A DNA stretch of 64,000 nucleotides from Mercenaria mercenaria (Eukaryota > Mollusca > Bivalvia > Venerida > Veneridae). A model generated the notes under the pieces. It saw nothing but the letters and a program-made list of their open reading frames with translations. It ran no database searches and was not told where the DNA came from. Shown here one piece after another: positions 47,534 to 58,846 of the stretch; positions within the stretch are counted from its first letter, which is position 1; every line of letters begins with the position of its first letter. Both the position numbers and the translations under genes were made by a program. The stretch covers positions 92,148,001 to 92,212,000 of the forward strand of contig NC_069362.1 in the NCBI RefSeq assembly GCF_021730395.1. The letters run 5' to 3'.

Positions 47534-47737
47534 ATGTATCCTTCTAGAATAGCAAATGTGCTGACTATATTGTTAATTGGACTTGGGTGGGGAGTATTTT
47601 GTGAAGTTACACAAAATGAAGATGGTTCAGAAGGGGTCATTAGTTTCCAGACACCAACTTTGAATGACGAGGAGGCCCATAGCATGCATATGCCAAGTCA
47701 TCTTAAGTGTGATGCTTGCACTGCAGTAGCGTTTCAG
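47534..47737 (+). CDS. MZB1: MZB1 exon 1
   Basis: Residues 1-68, phase 0 out, donor TTTCAG|GTATTG. Holds the signal peptide, an acidic linker and the CxxC pair (C59, C62) of the saposin-like fold. An earlier TTG-initiated reading of the same frame adds nine residues; it is unlikely, because ATG at 47534 has a stronger context. Confidence 0.95.
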
Positions 47738-50700
47738 GTATTGTAGTTTCATTTTTTTGTCATTCAGTTCTAGATTATACTGCATATTTAGATGTAGATG
47801 TCATGTAAAAAAGCTAGGGTTGCAAATTCTACCTCACACTTCACCTACTAACACTGCTGTCATTCCTCCAACTTTGAATCAGCATAGTGTAATACATAGT
47901 ATGGATGCTAAAGTTTTAAGAACCAGGAAAGTTTCAGAACTTGCAGCATCTTTCCACTATAGACACTGTTTTGGAGCTGTTGCCTGTAAGGATAACTGAG
48001 GTGACTAGATTTACTAGGATATACAGTGACAAATACACTCTGTAGAAATCCTTTACATGTTTATATTTTATCTGTATGTTCTGTCCAAAATCGGTTCAGA
48101 TTATGACTGTGAGGCACTTGCCTGGGACAGACTGTTAAAAGATGAGCAAGCTCATTAGCTGCAAAGTTAATACTAAGACTAAAAACCAAGCTATTAAATA
48201 AAGGTTGCAGTTGTGAGCCTCATGTTTACAGTGGACCATGTAAATTGGCTCTGCCAAATATGTCATCCATTATAAATAAAGTCGTTACTTACTTAAACTT
48301 ACTTATTTATTTACTAAGACTGTACTTTATTTTGACTAGCACTCAGTCAGTACTGAATGTCTCAGTGGGCACAGCAGGCAAAACAGAAAACATTTCAAAG
48401 CTGTGATAAACATGATAATATTTGTTAAAGTAATATAAAGTCATCTTTATTTAGTGTACTTTTTGTTAAGATAAGGTTACCCGGAATGGATATTTTATAT
48501 AAGTCACTAAGAAATGGAGTTGTAAAATTGTGTATTGACTACGAGCTTCAGTTTACACATATGGTACAATATTGAAATGCCCCCAGTACTTTTTGTTTTA
48601 AAATACACACATTATTTGTTAAGAATGAAGGAATATTATCTTCAGTGAACTAATTCTAAACTTTATTTAGATTTCACCAAAGATAGCATGGGAGGTCATG
48701 GTATAAGAATTTCAGCCTGAAAATTCAGATTTAGAATCATGTAAGAATGTTAATCTCTTACTTCATTAACACTGCATGGAATGCTTGCATCAACTCTAAC
48801 CACTTAATCAACATCCTAAGATGCACACTTATGTGTGGTGTTTATTGTGTCATTGTTAATAAAATATGAATGGACTATTGGACAAATTATTGGAAAACCT
48901 TTCATTTCAAAGCACTGTGCAACTTTCAGTTACTCTATTATGACACATCTACTCTAATATCAAAGTTAGTATGAAGCAATATTGATTCTCATGAAATGTC
49001 ACATCCTGAAGCAATTTCGTATGGGAAATTTTGTGGAAATGGTATCCTTTCTAAATGTTTATGAACTATTAATACTTAATGAAACACAAAAGGTTTCCTT
49101 ACAAGTAAATTTAATCTGTATGCATTAATAGCAGTTTTAAATATACATGAGGTTCACTTAGGTGGTTTCCAAACATGGTTTAAGACAAGAATCATTAAAG
49201 TCACTGTTTCAAATAATTTACCTATCTGCTTTCAGCTTGCAAAAGGCTTTGATGATTTCCATCTGAAGAGACCATCCTTAAAAATATTACCAGAGTCTGA
49301 GATATACAGAATTGTTGATGAAGTCTGCCAAGAGGGGAAAGAACTTGAAAAGTAATGTTCTTTTAATTTCCTTTAACAGTATAACAATTTAGATTCATTA
49401 ATGCATTTCAAACTAAAAGATTTTACAAGGACTAAAATTTTTCAGAACCATGATACCTGGTATCAGATTCCTAGCTGCTAAACTATGGATAAAAACTATG
49501 CTTGCTTGTAGGAGATTAAAAGGGATTTAATTTGATTGATTTATAAATACATACTTAAAGTCAAATTCAGTCATATTTAAAAAAGCATTGTATGCATAAT
49601 AAGTCTTATTAAATTGTAGATGGAAGCATTTGAACTTTAATTAAAGTTAAGTCTAACAGCTGTACTTTCCTACTTCTACTTTCTGTAAATAGGCATGGGT
49701 GTATCAAAGTATTAATAATACATGATATTTATACAATTTGATAGAGCCATTTTGGATATGAAACTTCCTAGAACTGATTAAAAACTTAAGATACACAACA
49801 ACATAAATACCTCCTAGACCATAATGTTCCTATTTTTTCTCCAGATATGGTGTTAAAGAGGTGAAGAAAGTAAAGAGATTGTCAGGCCCAGGTTTAGAAG
49901 CTGAAGATTCACCCGGTATCATGCAAGGTGGAGGCAAGTGGCCAGAAAGGTACTTAGTTTTTACCGGTTGATTACAATAGGTAGCCCCAGCCCTTTTTGA
50001 CCACACAACTTGAGAGGCATGATCTCAAGACTCCACAGACTAAACCAAGAAAAGGAAAAAACACTGTCATCATTTTTAGTGATCAATCTTTAAGTACAAC
50101 ACAAAGTTTGTGAAAAGCCGAGGGTCGGGTTGTAATTGCAATATTTTTTATTTATCTAATATTGCAGGCCCGACTGACCTTCTGAATTTTGTAAATATTT
50201 GTGGTAGTATTAACAAATATGAGATACAAATTATTCCAACATTGATGAAGTTGCTTACCATTAAGAAATCAAAGTAGCATGATAACACCAGTCCTAGTCT
50301 GCAGTAAATTGTAACAGTTGTAAATGATAAATTAAGTAACAGTACTTTATTATTGTACCCCCCGACAAGAAAGTTGTAAGGGGTATACTGGTTTCAGGTT
50401 GTCTGTCTGTCCGTCTGTCTGTAGACGCAATCTTGTGCGCACCATCTCTCCTTATCCCCTTGACAGAATTTAATGAAACTTCACACAAGTGATCAGTACC
50501 AACAGTAGTTGTGCATGGGGCATGTTAGGTTCTTTTAGAAAAAAATTTGCAGAGTTATGGGACTTTGTTTTTTTTTTGTTACTATACTATATACATAGAC
50601 ACAATCTTGTGCGCACCATCTCTCCTCATCCCCTTGACACATTTTAATGAAACTTCACACAAGTGATCAGTACCAACAGTAGTTGTGCATGGGGCATGTT

Positions 50701-51467
50701 AGGTTCTTTTAGAAAAAAAAAATTGAACAGTTATGGGACTTTGTTTTTTTGTTACTATACTATATACATAGACACAATCTTGTGCGCACCATCTCTCCTC
50801 ATCCCCTTCACACAATTTAATGAAACTTCACACAAGTGATCAGTAACAACAGTAGTTGTGCATGGGGCATGTTAGGTTCTTTCAGCGACAAAAATTGCAC
50901 AGTTATGGGACTTTGTTTCTTGTTAACATACTATGTACATACAGTCTGTATATGCAATCTTGTGCGTGCCTAATCTACCAAACCCTTGCACACAATTTAA
51001 TGAAACTTCACACAAGTGATCAGTACCATCCCTAGTTGTGCATGGTGCATGTTATATTCTTTTAGATAAATATTCTGCATAGTTATGGGACTTTGTTTTT
51101 TGTTACTATACTGTATACATACAGTCTATATACATACAGTCCACATAATAATGCAATCTTGTGTGCATCAAATTGCAGTGTACTGTGTCAGTGCATGCGG
51201 GGGTACATTCATCACCTTTAGTGATAGCTCTAGTTATAATTCATTTTATAACTTATTTTCAGAATGAAGAGAATGTGTAATCTATATGTAGAAGAGTTTG
51301 ATGAAAATAGAATATACAATGAATACAAAAAGAAAGGAGATCATTTGCAGGGCCTATTGTGTAGGAGCACGGCCCATGCAGGACTCACTGACGTATGTAC
51401 ACATTTCCATCCTGGTGCTCCAATCGATGCATCGAAAACCAAGAAGAAAAAGAAGGAAGAATTGTGA
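47534..51467 (+). CDS. MZB1: MZB1 / pERp1 homologue (ER-resident saposin-like chaperone), complete, four exons
   Basis: Joining 47534-47737, 49236-49351, 49845-49949 and 51263-51467 gives 630 nt, 209 residues, with GT-AG introns and phases 0,2,2. Residues 1-23 are a signal peptide (hydrophobic core LTILLIGLGWGVF). LNDEEAHSMHMPSHLKCDAC (43-62) matches vertebrate MZB1 LDDEEMYSAHMPAHLRCDAC, and YGVKEVKKVKRLSGPGL matches YGVREVDQVKRLTGPGL. Cysteines 59, 62, 99, 147, 175 and 187 match the six of human MZB1. The C-terminus KKKKKEEL ends in KEEL, an ER-retention signal like the vertebrate REEL. In mammals MZB1 works with GRP94 in the ER lumen on immunoglobulin and integrin folding; a mollusc has no immunoglobulin secretion, so the role here is more likely general chaperone work. 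The start is the first in-frame ATG after a stop, in the good context ACCATG. Confidence 0.95.
47738..49235 (+). other. MZB1 intron 1
   Basis: 1498 bp, GTATTG to TTTCAG. It contains a likely retroposon remnant at about 48085-48320, where TCAGATTATGACTGTGAGGC and GTCGTTACTTACTTAAAC precede an ACTT/ATTT-rich tail. The remainder is AT-rich with nothing recognised. Confidence 0.75.
48085..48320 (+). repeat. Possible retroposon remnant with ACTT-rich tail
   Basis: About 235 bp ending in ATAAATAAAGTCGTTACTTA and further TACTTA/TTTATT repeats, as seen at the 3' ends of LINE-mobilised elements. No head with clear A and B boxes is visible and no target duplication was found. Confidence 0.35.
49236..49351 (+). 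CDS. MZB1: MZB1 exon 2
   Basis: Residues 69-106 and two bases of 107. Acceptor CTTTCAG|CTTGCA, donor GAAAA|GTAATG. Encodes LAKGFDDFHLKRP and the helix SEIYRIVDEVCQEG with Cys 99. It corresponds to the vertebrate segment ending at DRSCSRNWQD. Confidence 0.93.
49352..49844 (+). other. MZB1 intron 2
   Basis: 493 bp, GTAATG to TCTCCAG, AT-rich; no repeat seen. Confidence 0.85.
49845..49949 (+). CDS. MZB1: MZB1 exon 3
   Basis: Residues 107-141 and two bases of 142. Acceptor TCTCCAG|ATATGG, donor GAAAG|GTACTT. Encodes YGVKEVKKVKRLSGPGLEAE, the most conserved block of the family, then MQGGGKWPE. Confidence 0.95.
49950..51262 (+). other. MZB1 intron 3, mostly one array element
   Basis: 1313 bp, GTACTT to TTTCAG. 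The array element at 50356-51236 fills two thirds of it; the first 400 bp are plain AT-rich sequence. Confidence 0.85.
50356..51236 (-). mobile_element. Array element, four units of about 174 bp, ACTAGAGCTATCAC head (minus), uninterrupted copy
   Basis: Read on the minus strand, the head is ACTAGAGCTATCACTAAAGG, with stem-loop TCAC TAAAGG TGA, then TGTACCCCCGCATG. Four units share AAACAAAGTCCCATAACT, CATGCACAACTA and TGATCACTTGTGTGAAG. The tail is TTGTCGGGGGGTACA, complementary to the head. A second, interrupted copy lies at 58847-60666 in the opposite orientation. Here it sits inside an MZB1 intron with splice sites intact. Confidence 0.82.
51263..51467 (+). CDS. MZB1: MZB1 exon 4 with stop
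   Basis: Residues 142-209 and TGA. Acceptor ATTTTCAG|AATGAAG. Encodes CNLYVEEFDENRIYNEYKKK, the last three cysteines (147, 175, 187) and a Lys-rich end closing in KEEL. The vertebrate counterpart reads CLHYLGEFGEDQIYEAH and ends in REEL. Confidence 0.95.
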
Positions 51468-52582
51468 TTTGAAAATACTCATTAGAACATTTTATTTACA
51501 TTTTTCTTCCGATTTAGTTATGTTGTAAGGTGGTGTTGTTTTTTTTTTTTTTACTTCTGTATATTAACCTTTTTTTAAAGATTTTTTTCAATGTTTACAG
51601 CTTTGTATCAAAGGAAAGTTCGCATAATAGTAATTTTCATTATTAAATAGCTGCATCTTAATTACATGTTTAAATCAAAAAGGATGTTAAAGCGGCACCT
51701 AGTCCAGAATTATGTCAAATTTTTCCGAAATCTAGAAACAGAAAAAGGAAGTTTCATTTAGGTCCATGTAGGGAACCATTAAAGTTCAAGAAAATGATGC
51801 TGATATTCTGAAAGCTAAACCAGAAAATGTCTGTTTATTGAAATTTGAAAAACGTTTAAAAAGTTGAAATATTTTTGAATGAAGATAAAAATGGTGCATT
51901 TTAAATAATTTCAAATTTTTCTTTGAACTGTTCGGAGTCTACTGGTAATGTTGTCAAAGGTCAGGATTATAGGTAATCAACTTGTACACAATTATTTTTG
52001 TTGTGCAAAGTGGAACTTTTTACCTTTAGGAGGTATTTTAGTTTAGCATGAATGATAAGACGTGTTAAATCACCTTTACATATACATTTCTTTAGCAATT
52101 TAGATATTAATCAGACTACTGAGAACACTCTCAGATATTTTTTAACTATTAACAGTATTTATGCCATTATCCACCATACATGCAGTGAAACACTGCTTGA
52201 TGTTACATAACTCTCTCAACCACTTCAGCTCACTGTAGCAGTTTTATGTTATCCACCAACACTTTCCTTGTATTTTTTATGTTTGGTAACTGAAGCAATT
52301 TGCTCATCCCCAAGTGACCTTGAGCAATTGGTGTTTTACTGTAGACTGCTCAAATCCTTTCAGCTCATTTAGCTTATACTGTAATAATCATTAGGTAGCC
52401 TTTTTCTGTTTAGAATTTCATATTTAGTGTTCGGACATTTAGCCAGTAGAATATGTACTTGTACATAGAAAAGTGATGTGTAGTCTTGCCATTGGTATGG
52501 CCAAAGTGTCAGTCTTTGTGTTCCATGTAAAATTCTTGATCTCATCCCATGTTGTAGCTAGCTGAGAAGCCTAGAGGCCCAG
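51468..52582. other. MZB1 3' UTR and intergenic sequence
   Basis: AT-rich sequence after the MZB1 stop, with a T14 run at about 51539-51552. An ATTAAA hexamer at 51642-51647 is the nearest candidate polyadenylation signal, giving a UTR of about 0.2 kb. Nothing else recognised. Confidence 0.4.
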
Positions 52583-52823
52583 GCCTTGTGTTCACAAAAC
52601 ATTTTTCGATCTCAGCTGAGTTTGAGTTTGAAATTTTAATATCAATTTTACGAAATCTTCAAGGTTAAATTCCAACTGAAACTGACCATAATTACTGAAT
52701 AGCCACTTGAAAATAGTTATTAACTTGAAATTCAGTTTTAAACATGCTATTTAGATAGAAATGACATATTAAGTTTCATAATCAAACTCGGCTAAGACTG
52801 AAAATGTTTTGTGAACATGGGGC
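52583..52823. mobile_element. MITE with 3-bp CAG target duplication
   Basis: The ends GCCTTGTGTTCACAAAACAT and ATGTTTTGTGAACATGGGGC are inverted with two mismatches, and complementarity continues (CAGCTGAGTTTGA, TCAAACTCGGCT). CAG flanks it at 52580-52582 and 52824-52826. 241 bp, no coding. The 3-bp duplication suggests PIF/Harbinger-type mobilisation. Confidence 0.7.
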
Positions 52824-52989
52824 CAGGTCAGCAAATGATTTCAAAAGCATGGTTTATTAAACATTTAAAAAATTTTGCCAGGAGGTGGGGTATGGGGCAT
52901 GCCCCTCAGTCCACTGATTTGTGCCTGCATTCATATGCTTTCAAATTCATTGCATATACTGGTTTTGTGCCTGTCATCAACTGCCTTTC

Positions 52990-53295
52990 TGCAAATATGA
53001 ATTATTCGTAGAATGACAATTGTTGTGCCTTTTTGAATATATGAATTATTCATAAAATGACAATTGTTGTGCCTTTCTGTCTATATGAATTATTCATAGA
53101 ATGACAATTGTTGTGCCTTTCTGCATATACGAATTATTCATAGGATGACAATTGTTGTGCCTTTCTGCATATACGAATTATTCATAGAATGACAATTGTT
53201 GTGCCTTTCTGCATATTATACGAATTATTCATAGAATGACAATTGTTGTGCCTTTCTACATATATGAATTATTCATAGAATGACAATTGTTGTGT
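52990..53295. repeat. Minisatellite, about 44-bp unit, seven copies
   Basis: The unit carries GAATTATTCATAGAATGAC, AATTGTTGTGCC and TTTCTGCATATA. Units differ by a few substitutions and a 4-base insertion in one copy (near 53215). Confidence 0.9.
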
Positions 53296-53821
53296 GTCTC
53301 TAGTCTTTAGAGTTCAGAATGAGTATAAAATTTCCTTTTGTAAATTTTGTGAACGAGTTATACTTGGTTTCACTGTTCTGATAAAGTAACTTTTTTATGT
53401 CAAAGTGAATACAAAAGATTTAGATAAACTGTCAAATTTTTAAGTGCCTTTAACATTTTTTGCTGTTTTACATTATATGATGAAAATAGAAATTTGAGTA
53501 CATTTCTATACCCTACGATATATTAATATGCTCATGTAGGTCTTTCAGTTTTGGACAACCATTTCGTTTCCAATCAAGCACAAATGACTGCTAACTTCTT
53601 TTGCTGTTGGGGTCAAGGGTCAAGGACACATTTACCTTGAAATTAGAAAAAAATAGGGTCCTTGCTTGGGTCTAAAATAATCAAACATGATAGTAATACT
53701 ATTTATTGTCAGTAGATAACCTCTACCAAGTTCACAGCATACTTACAGTTGACAGTTACTTACCCAGTTTTTCTCTGACAGGCTATCTTTCAGGGCATAC
53801 GTGTTTTACAAACAGATATTT

Positions 53822-55180
53822 TAGCTCACTTGAGCACAAAGTGCTCATGGTGAGCTATTGTAATCACGCTGTGTACGGCGTCCATCGTGCGTCCAACCAT
53901 CAAGTCGTCCGTCCGTCGTCAACATTTGTGTTTAAACGACATCTCCAAAACCAATGAATGGATTTTGATGAAACTTGGCCATGATGTTCCTTGGGTGGTC
54001 CTCTACCAAAGTTGTTTAAACAGTTCTGCACATAGGGGCTGCCAGAGCTAAAAATAGAAAACACTTCAAACGACATCTCCTCCTGAACTGATGGTTTGAT
54101 TTTGAAATAATTTCACACAAATGGTCCTTGTGTCACCCTCTACCAAATTTTTTGAAATTATACCGATTCGTCAAAAAACATGGCCGCTAGATGGCGTGGT
54201 CACTTTTCCCTATATGTATATAGTGGAAATTTTAAAAATCTTTTTGTATGAAACTGCTTGCCCAATTTTAGAATAACTTTACACAAATGATCCTTGTGTG
54301 ATCCTCAACCAAGATTGTTCAAGTTTTTTTGATTCGTCAAAAAACATGGCCGCCAGAGGGCGTGGTCACTTTTCCCTGTATGTATATAGTGGAAACTTTA
54401 AAAATCTTCTTGTGTGGAACTAATGGCCCAATTTTAGAATTATTTTAAACAAATGATCCTTGTGTGATCCTCTACCAAGATTGTTCAAATTATTTTGATT
54501 CGTCAAAAAACATGGCCGCCAGAGGGCGTGGTCACTTTTCCCTGTTTGTATATAGTGGAAACTTTAAGATTGTTCAAATTAGTTTGATTTGTCAAAAAAC
54601 ATGGCCATCAGAGGGCGTTGTCACTTTTCCCTATATGTATATAATGGAAACTTAAAAATCTTCTTGTGTGAAACTGCTGGCCCGATTTTAAAATAATTTT
54701 ACACAAATGGTCCTTGTGCGACCCTCTACCAAGATTGTTTAAATTATTTTGATTCGTCAAAAAACATGGCCACCACATGGCGTGGTCACTTTTCCCTATA
54801 TGTATATAGTGGAATCTTTAAAAATCTTCTTGTTTGAAACTGCAAGCCAGATTTTAAAATAATTTTTCACAAATGGTTCTTGTGTGACCCTCTACCAAGA
54901 TTGTTCAAATTATTCCGATTCGTCAAAAACACGGCTGCCAGGGGGCGTTGTCACTTTTCTCCTCTGAATCAATAATAGCTAGAGCCTTGATATTTGGCGT
55001 GCGATATCAGATATGTAATGTCTACCATAATTGTTCAAAATTGCCCTAGGTTCAAAAGTGTGTGCGACATGTATATGATATAGGCTAACATAGAAGAAAC
55101 CTAACTCTGTATGTATAAAAACACACTCGAAGCCTTGTACACAGGTGAGCGCTTTAGGGTCAATGACCCTCTTGTTTTTT
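53822..55180 (-). mobile_element. Array element, about six units of 166 bp, GAGGGTCATTGACCCT head (minus)
   Basis: Read on the minus strand, the head is ACAAGAGGGTCATTGACCCT, a stem-loop, followed by AAAGCGCTCACCTG. The core has about six units with GGCCATGTTTTTTGACGAAT and CACTATATACATATAGGG. The tail ends in CACGATGGACGCCGT, a hairpin AGCACTTTGTGCTC and AGTGAGCTAAAA. Same plan as 24753-26852 with unrelated core text. Confidence 0.82.
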
Positions 55181-56821
55181 CATCTCGACTAAGATGATGT
55201 TGTAGAGCTTTAATTATTCAGGTAAACTTACAACTTTGGTAATTATGTGTATTGTTAATGTATTGTGAAAACTATCATTGGTGTGTGTAATTTATTTTTC
55301 TTGATAATGAGAGAGGAATGAGTTTAATATGTTTATTGCTATAGCAAACAAATCTGCTGTAGACAGGAAGTCTAGTAAACATTCTGTAAATAGCTTTATT
55401 GCTCTAGTTTTTTTTTAAAGAGATTTAAATCTGGTATAATTAGTTATGAATTTATTGCTTACCTTAACAGCATTAAAATAATTTTGCAAAACTGCAAATG
55501 TAAAGCCATTTTCAAAATATTGCAAGTTCTCAGAAATTGAGTTTCATATGCCAGTTTTTTTTTTTAGCATAACAGATTATCATTGTTATTTTGCCAGCTT
55601 TTTGCTTGAATGCTATAATCAAATAATTTATGTGAAACATCAAAATTTATTTCTGAAACATGTATAGCGCATTTACCTTGATTTGTTTTTCGCCAAAGGT
55701 CTTGTTAGTTTGACGGGATTTTTTATCATAGATATTGTTTACATTTATTTCGGTAAAGGTAAGATCATTTCAAAATGTACTGATTCAAAATACATATAGT
55801 ATACATCATGTATTGGATACAGACTATGAAGTGAACTCTTCATTATGAAATTCAATTTGGATGTAAATAGATCAGCTCTCTTTACAAATACTGTAGAATT
55901 CATACACTCTGCATGAATATTATTAAAGTACTTGAAAAAATTGAAAATATCTTGCAATTGATAGGATGAAAAATTATGGAAAACATCATTTCTGTTGGTC
56001 AGTATTTTCCAAAATAGGTTTTTATTGTTGGACCATTTTGCAGTATGTTTACAGTCGTTCTCAAAACAACTTTGAATATACTGTAGCAGAGACCAGAATA
56101 CATTTTTACAATTTATGCTTATCACTGGTGCATGTTTGTTTTTTGAAGCCATTATCTAGAATGTTGTGAAAGTATTTCATGTTATTTTTCTACTTATATT
56201 TATACTGTCTTCATAAGAAGTTTAAAGTATTAATGTTACGACGTAAAAATAAAAATTGATACTCAACAGTATCTTGTTTTTCATGATGAGAAATAGCTAT
56301 TGCTGGTAGATGTCTACAATCACATGTAACTCAGAAGTCATGAGCTTCTGATGCAGAAGGCTACTTTCAGTGATATTGGTGTATGGGTCAAAGTGGTATG
56401 AAGAGATCAAAAGTTAGTTATGGAGTATTCTCACTGTATCTTTTTACTTTCTTGAAGGATTTTGCACAAATGTTTGCCAGTATGGGACAGCATACAGAAC
56501 TCCTCTTTCAGATATATCAGGTAGCGGTCATATAGTAAGATTTAAATGTCAAGTAGGGAGAATGGTTTGTCCAGGATATAACTTTAAACCCTCATGAATG
56601 ACTTTCTAACAACTTTACACAAATGTTCGCCATGTAGAAACATTGTTCAGCATTAAAATTTCAGTCCAGTCTGTTCACAGTGAAAAAGGCTTTGTATCCT
56701 TTTATCGCCCCTTTTCAGTTTTCAGATGACTTGGCGATGTTTGCCATAATGTAAAGCCCAAAATGCAACCTTCAGTTATGTCAGTTCAAGGTCGAGGTCA
56801 TATACTGAACTCAAATGTAAG
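55181..56821. other. Intergenic sequence
   Basis: AT-rich. It holds a 135-codon minus-strand open frame (listed separately) and, from about 56380 to 56820, diverged single-copy relatives of the array units (AACTTTACACAAATGTTCGCC, GGTCGAGGTCATA). AAAAATAAAAATT near 56245 contains AATAAA on the plus strand. Confidence 0.4.
55745..56152 (-). CDS. Unrecognised 135-residue open reading frame
   Basis: Begins MASKNKHAPVISINCKN and ends FEMILPLPK. It lies outside repeats I recognise and is rich in Asn, Phe, Lys, Ser and His, as expected of translated AT-rich DNA. No domain, signal peptide or relative recognised. A rough estimate for this base composition is that about one open frame of this length arises by chance in a few windows of this size, so it is probably not a gene. 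Listed because it is the longest non-repeat frame outside the named genes. Confidence 0.12.
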   Translation of the reverse strand: MASKNKHAPVISINCKNVFWSLLQYIQSCFENDCKHTAKWSNNKNLFWKILTNRNDVFHNFSSYQLQDIFNFFKYFNNIHAECMNSTVFVKRADLFTSKLNFIMKSSLHSLYPIHDVYYMYFESVHFEMILPLPK

Positions 56822-57763
56822 ACAAGAGGACCATGATGGTCCTGAATCGCTCACCTGTCCCCACATGACCCCGTTTTTTTCTAGTATTTGACATAGTGAC
56901 CTAGTTTTTGAGCTCATGTGACCCAGTTTTAAACCTGATCTAGATATCATCAAGATAAAAATTCTGACCAATTTTCATGAAGATCCATTGAAAAATGTGG
57001 CCACTAGAGAGGTCACAAGGATTTTCTATTATTTGACCTAATGACCTAGTTTTTGAAGGCATGTGACCAAGTTTTGAACTTGACCTAGATATCATCAAGA
57101 TGAACATTCTCACCAATTTTCATGAAGATCTCCTGAAAAATATGGCCTCTAGGTTTTGATGGCATGTGACGCAGTTTCACCTGAATAAATCTACCTATCT
57201 ATCTATCTATCTATCTATTTCAAACTTGACCTAGATATCATCAAGATGAACATCCTGACCAATTTTCATGAAGATCCATTCAAAAGTATTGCCTTTAGAG
57301 AGGTCACAAGGTTTTTCTATTTTTAGAAGTACTGACCTAGTTCTTGACAGCAGTTAAACCAGTTTCAAACTTGACCTAGATATCATCAAGATGAACATTC
57401 ATACCAGCTTTCATACATATCCCATGAAAAACATGGCCTCTAGAGAGGTCACAAGGCTTTTTTATTATTTGACCTTCTGACCTAGTTTTTGATGGCATGT
57501 GACCCAGTTTCAAACTTGACCTAGATATCATCAAGGTGAACATTCTGACCAATTTTCATGAAGATCCATTTAAAAGTATGGCCTCTAGAAAGGCCACAAG
57601 GTTTTTCTATTTTTAGACCTACTGACCTAGTTTTAGACCGCATGTGACCCAGTTTTGAACTTATAAAGATCCCATGAAAAATGTGACCTCTAGAGTGGTC
57701 ACAAGCAAAAGTTTACAGACGACGGACGCTGCGCGATCACAAAAGCTCACCTTGTCACTTTGG
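56822..57763 (+). mobile_element. Array element, about five units of 145 bp, GAGGACCATGATGGTCCT head
   Basis: Head ACAAGAGGACCATGATGGTC, with stem AGGACCA TGA TGGTCCT, then GAATCGCTCACCTG. Units carry TGACCTAGTTTTTGA, TTGACCTAGATATCATCAAG and CCAATTTTCATGAAGATCC. A CTAT microsatellite (57191-57217) has expanded inside one unit. The tail GCGCGATCACAAAAGCTCACC stops before the closing half of the terminal hairpin, so the copy is truncated at its end. Confidence 0.8.
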
Positions 57764-58621
57764 GCATATTTGTATACATTCCAAATCTTTTTAATGCCTT
57801 TAACAATTTAGATAGGTGCCATCAATTCTCTGTCAAGTCTGCTTGTATGCCAAAATCCAATTTCTAAAGTTTTGGCTTATGATTTATCAAAAGATATGCG
57901 TATACCTACAAATTCATCTGGATCAAATTCAATTGTGGGTAAAATGACACCAAAAGGTGCAGAGATGAGTGTCAATGATTTTCTTTTTAGGTAGTGGATG
58001 GGATTGGGGGTTAATATATGTGTTCTGTAATGTTGGGGTGGTGATATTAATATCAATAGTTTTTGTCGAGCGCACTTGCAGAAGCCAAGACATAATCATC
58101 CAAATGGCTGTTGGGTGTGTGCGTCCGTCTGGTTTTGTTTGTCCGGACCATAACTTTGACATGCATGGAGCAATCTTGTTTATATTTGGCAAGAATGTTA
58201 ACCTCAGTGAGACGGAGTGTCATGTGCAAACCACAGTTCCTATCTCAAAGGTCATGGTCACATTTGGATGTCAAAGGTCATGTCAAATCTTGACAGCTTG
58301 TCCGTACCATAACTTCGACATGCATGGAGCAAACTTGTTTATATTTGGCATGAATGTTAACCACAGTGAAGCGGAGTGTCATGCACAAATCCCAGGTTCC
58401 TATCTCAAAGATCAAGGTCACAGCTGGTCATGTCAGACCTTCACAGATGGCGGGCTCGACATGTTGCCCATGGGCACCTAGTTGTGCTCCGGACATGCAA
58501 TACAAAGGACAAATTTGATGTCTTGAGGTCACTTTCTGACCTTGACCTTTGACCTTCCAACATGGTTCATGGTCTCATTGCCACCTACCTATATGCCATG
58601 TTAAGAGTCAGTACTTTATAA
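57764..58621. repeat. Diverged two-unit array (GGACCATAAC family)
   Basis: Two units at about 58130-58290 and 58290-58450 share GTCCGGACCATAACTTTGAC, ATGCATGGAGCAA and TATATTTGGCA. They are followed by GGTCATGTCA and TGACCTTGACCTTTGACC. The phrases match the core of the element at 59358-60404 loosely. No clear head or tail. The 170-codon plus frame here is the repeat, not a gene. The first 200 bp hold no recognised feature. Confidence 0.55.
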
Positions 58622-58846
58622 ACAAGAGGGCCATAATGGCCCTATATCGCTCACCTGTCATCATTGCACTTAAGGACAAGAAGGTCAAAAAATCATAATC
58701 AAGATCAATCAAAAGAATCATGAGAAAATATAGTTGAAATTTTCTTAAAGGTACAGATATGTCAAAATACACCTATAAATTAGAGGTACCATCCATGTTG
58801 TACCGCAGGAAAATGGTCTCGGTTTTTCCCTACAGCCAATAATAAA

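Noticed and set aside
57969-58481. 170-codon plus-strand frame
   Set aside because: Consists of two tandem copies of the GGACCATAAC array unit; the repeated peptide tracks the DNA repeat.
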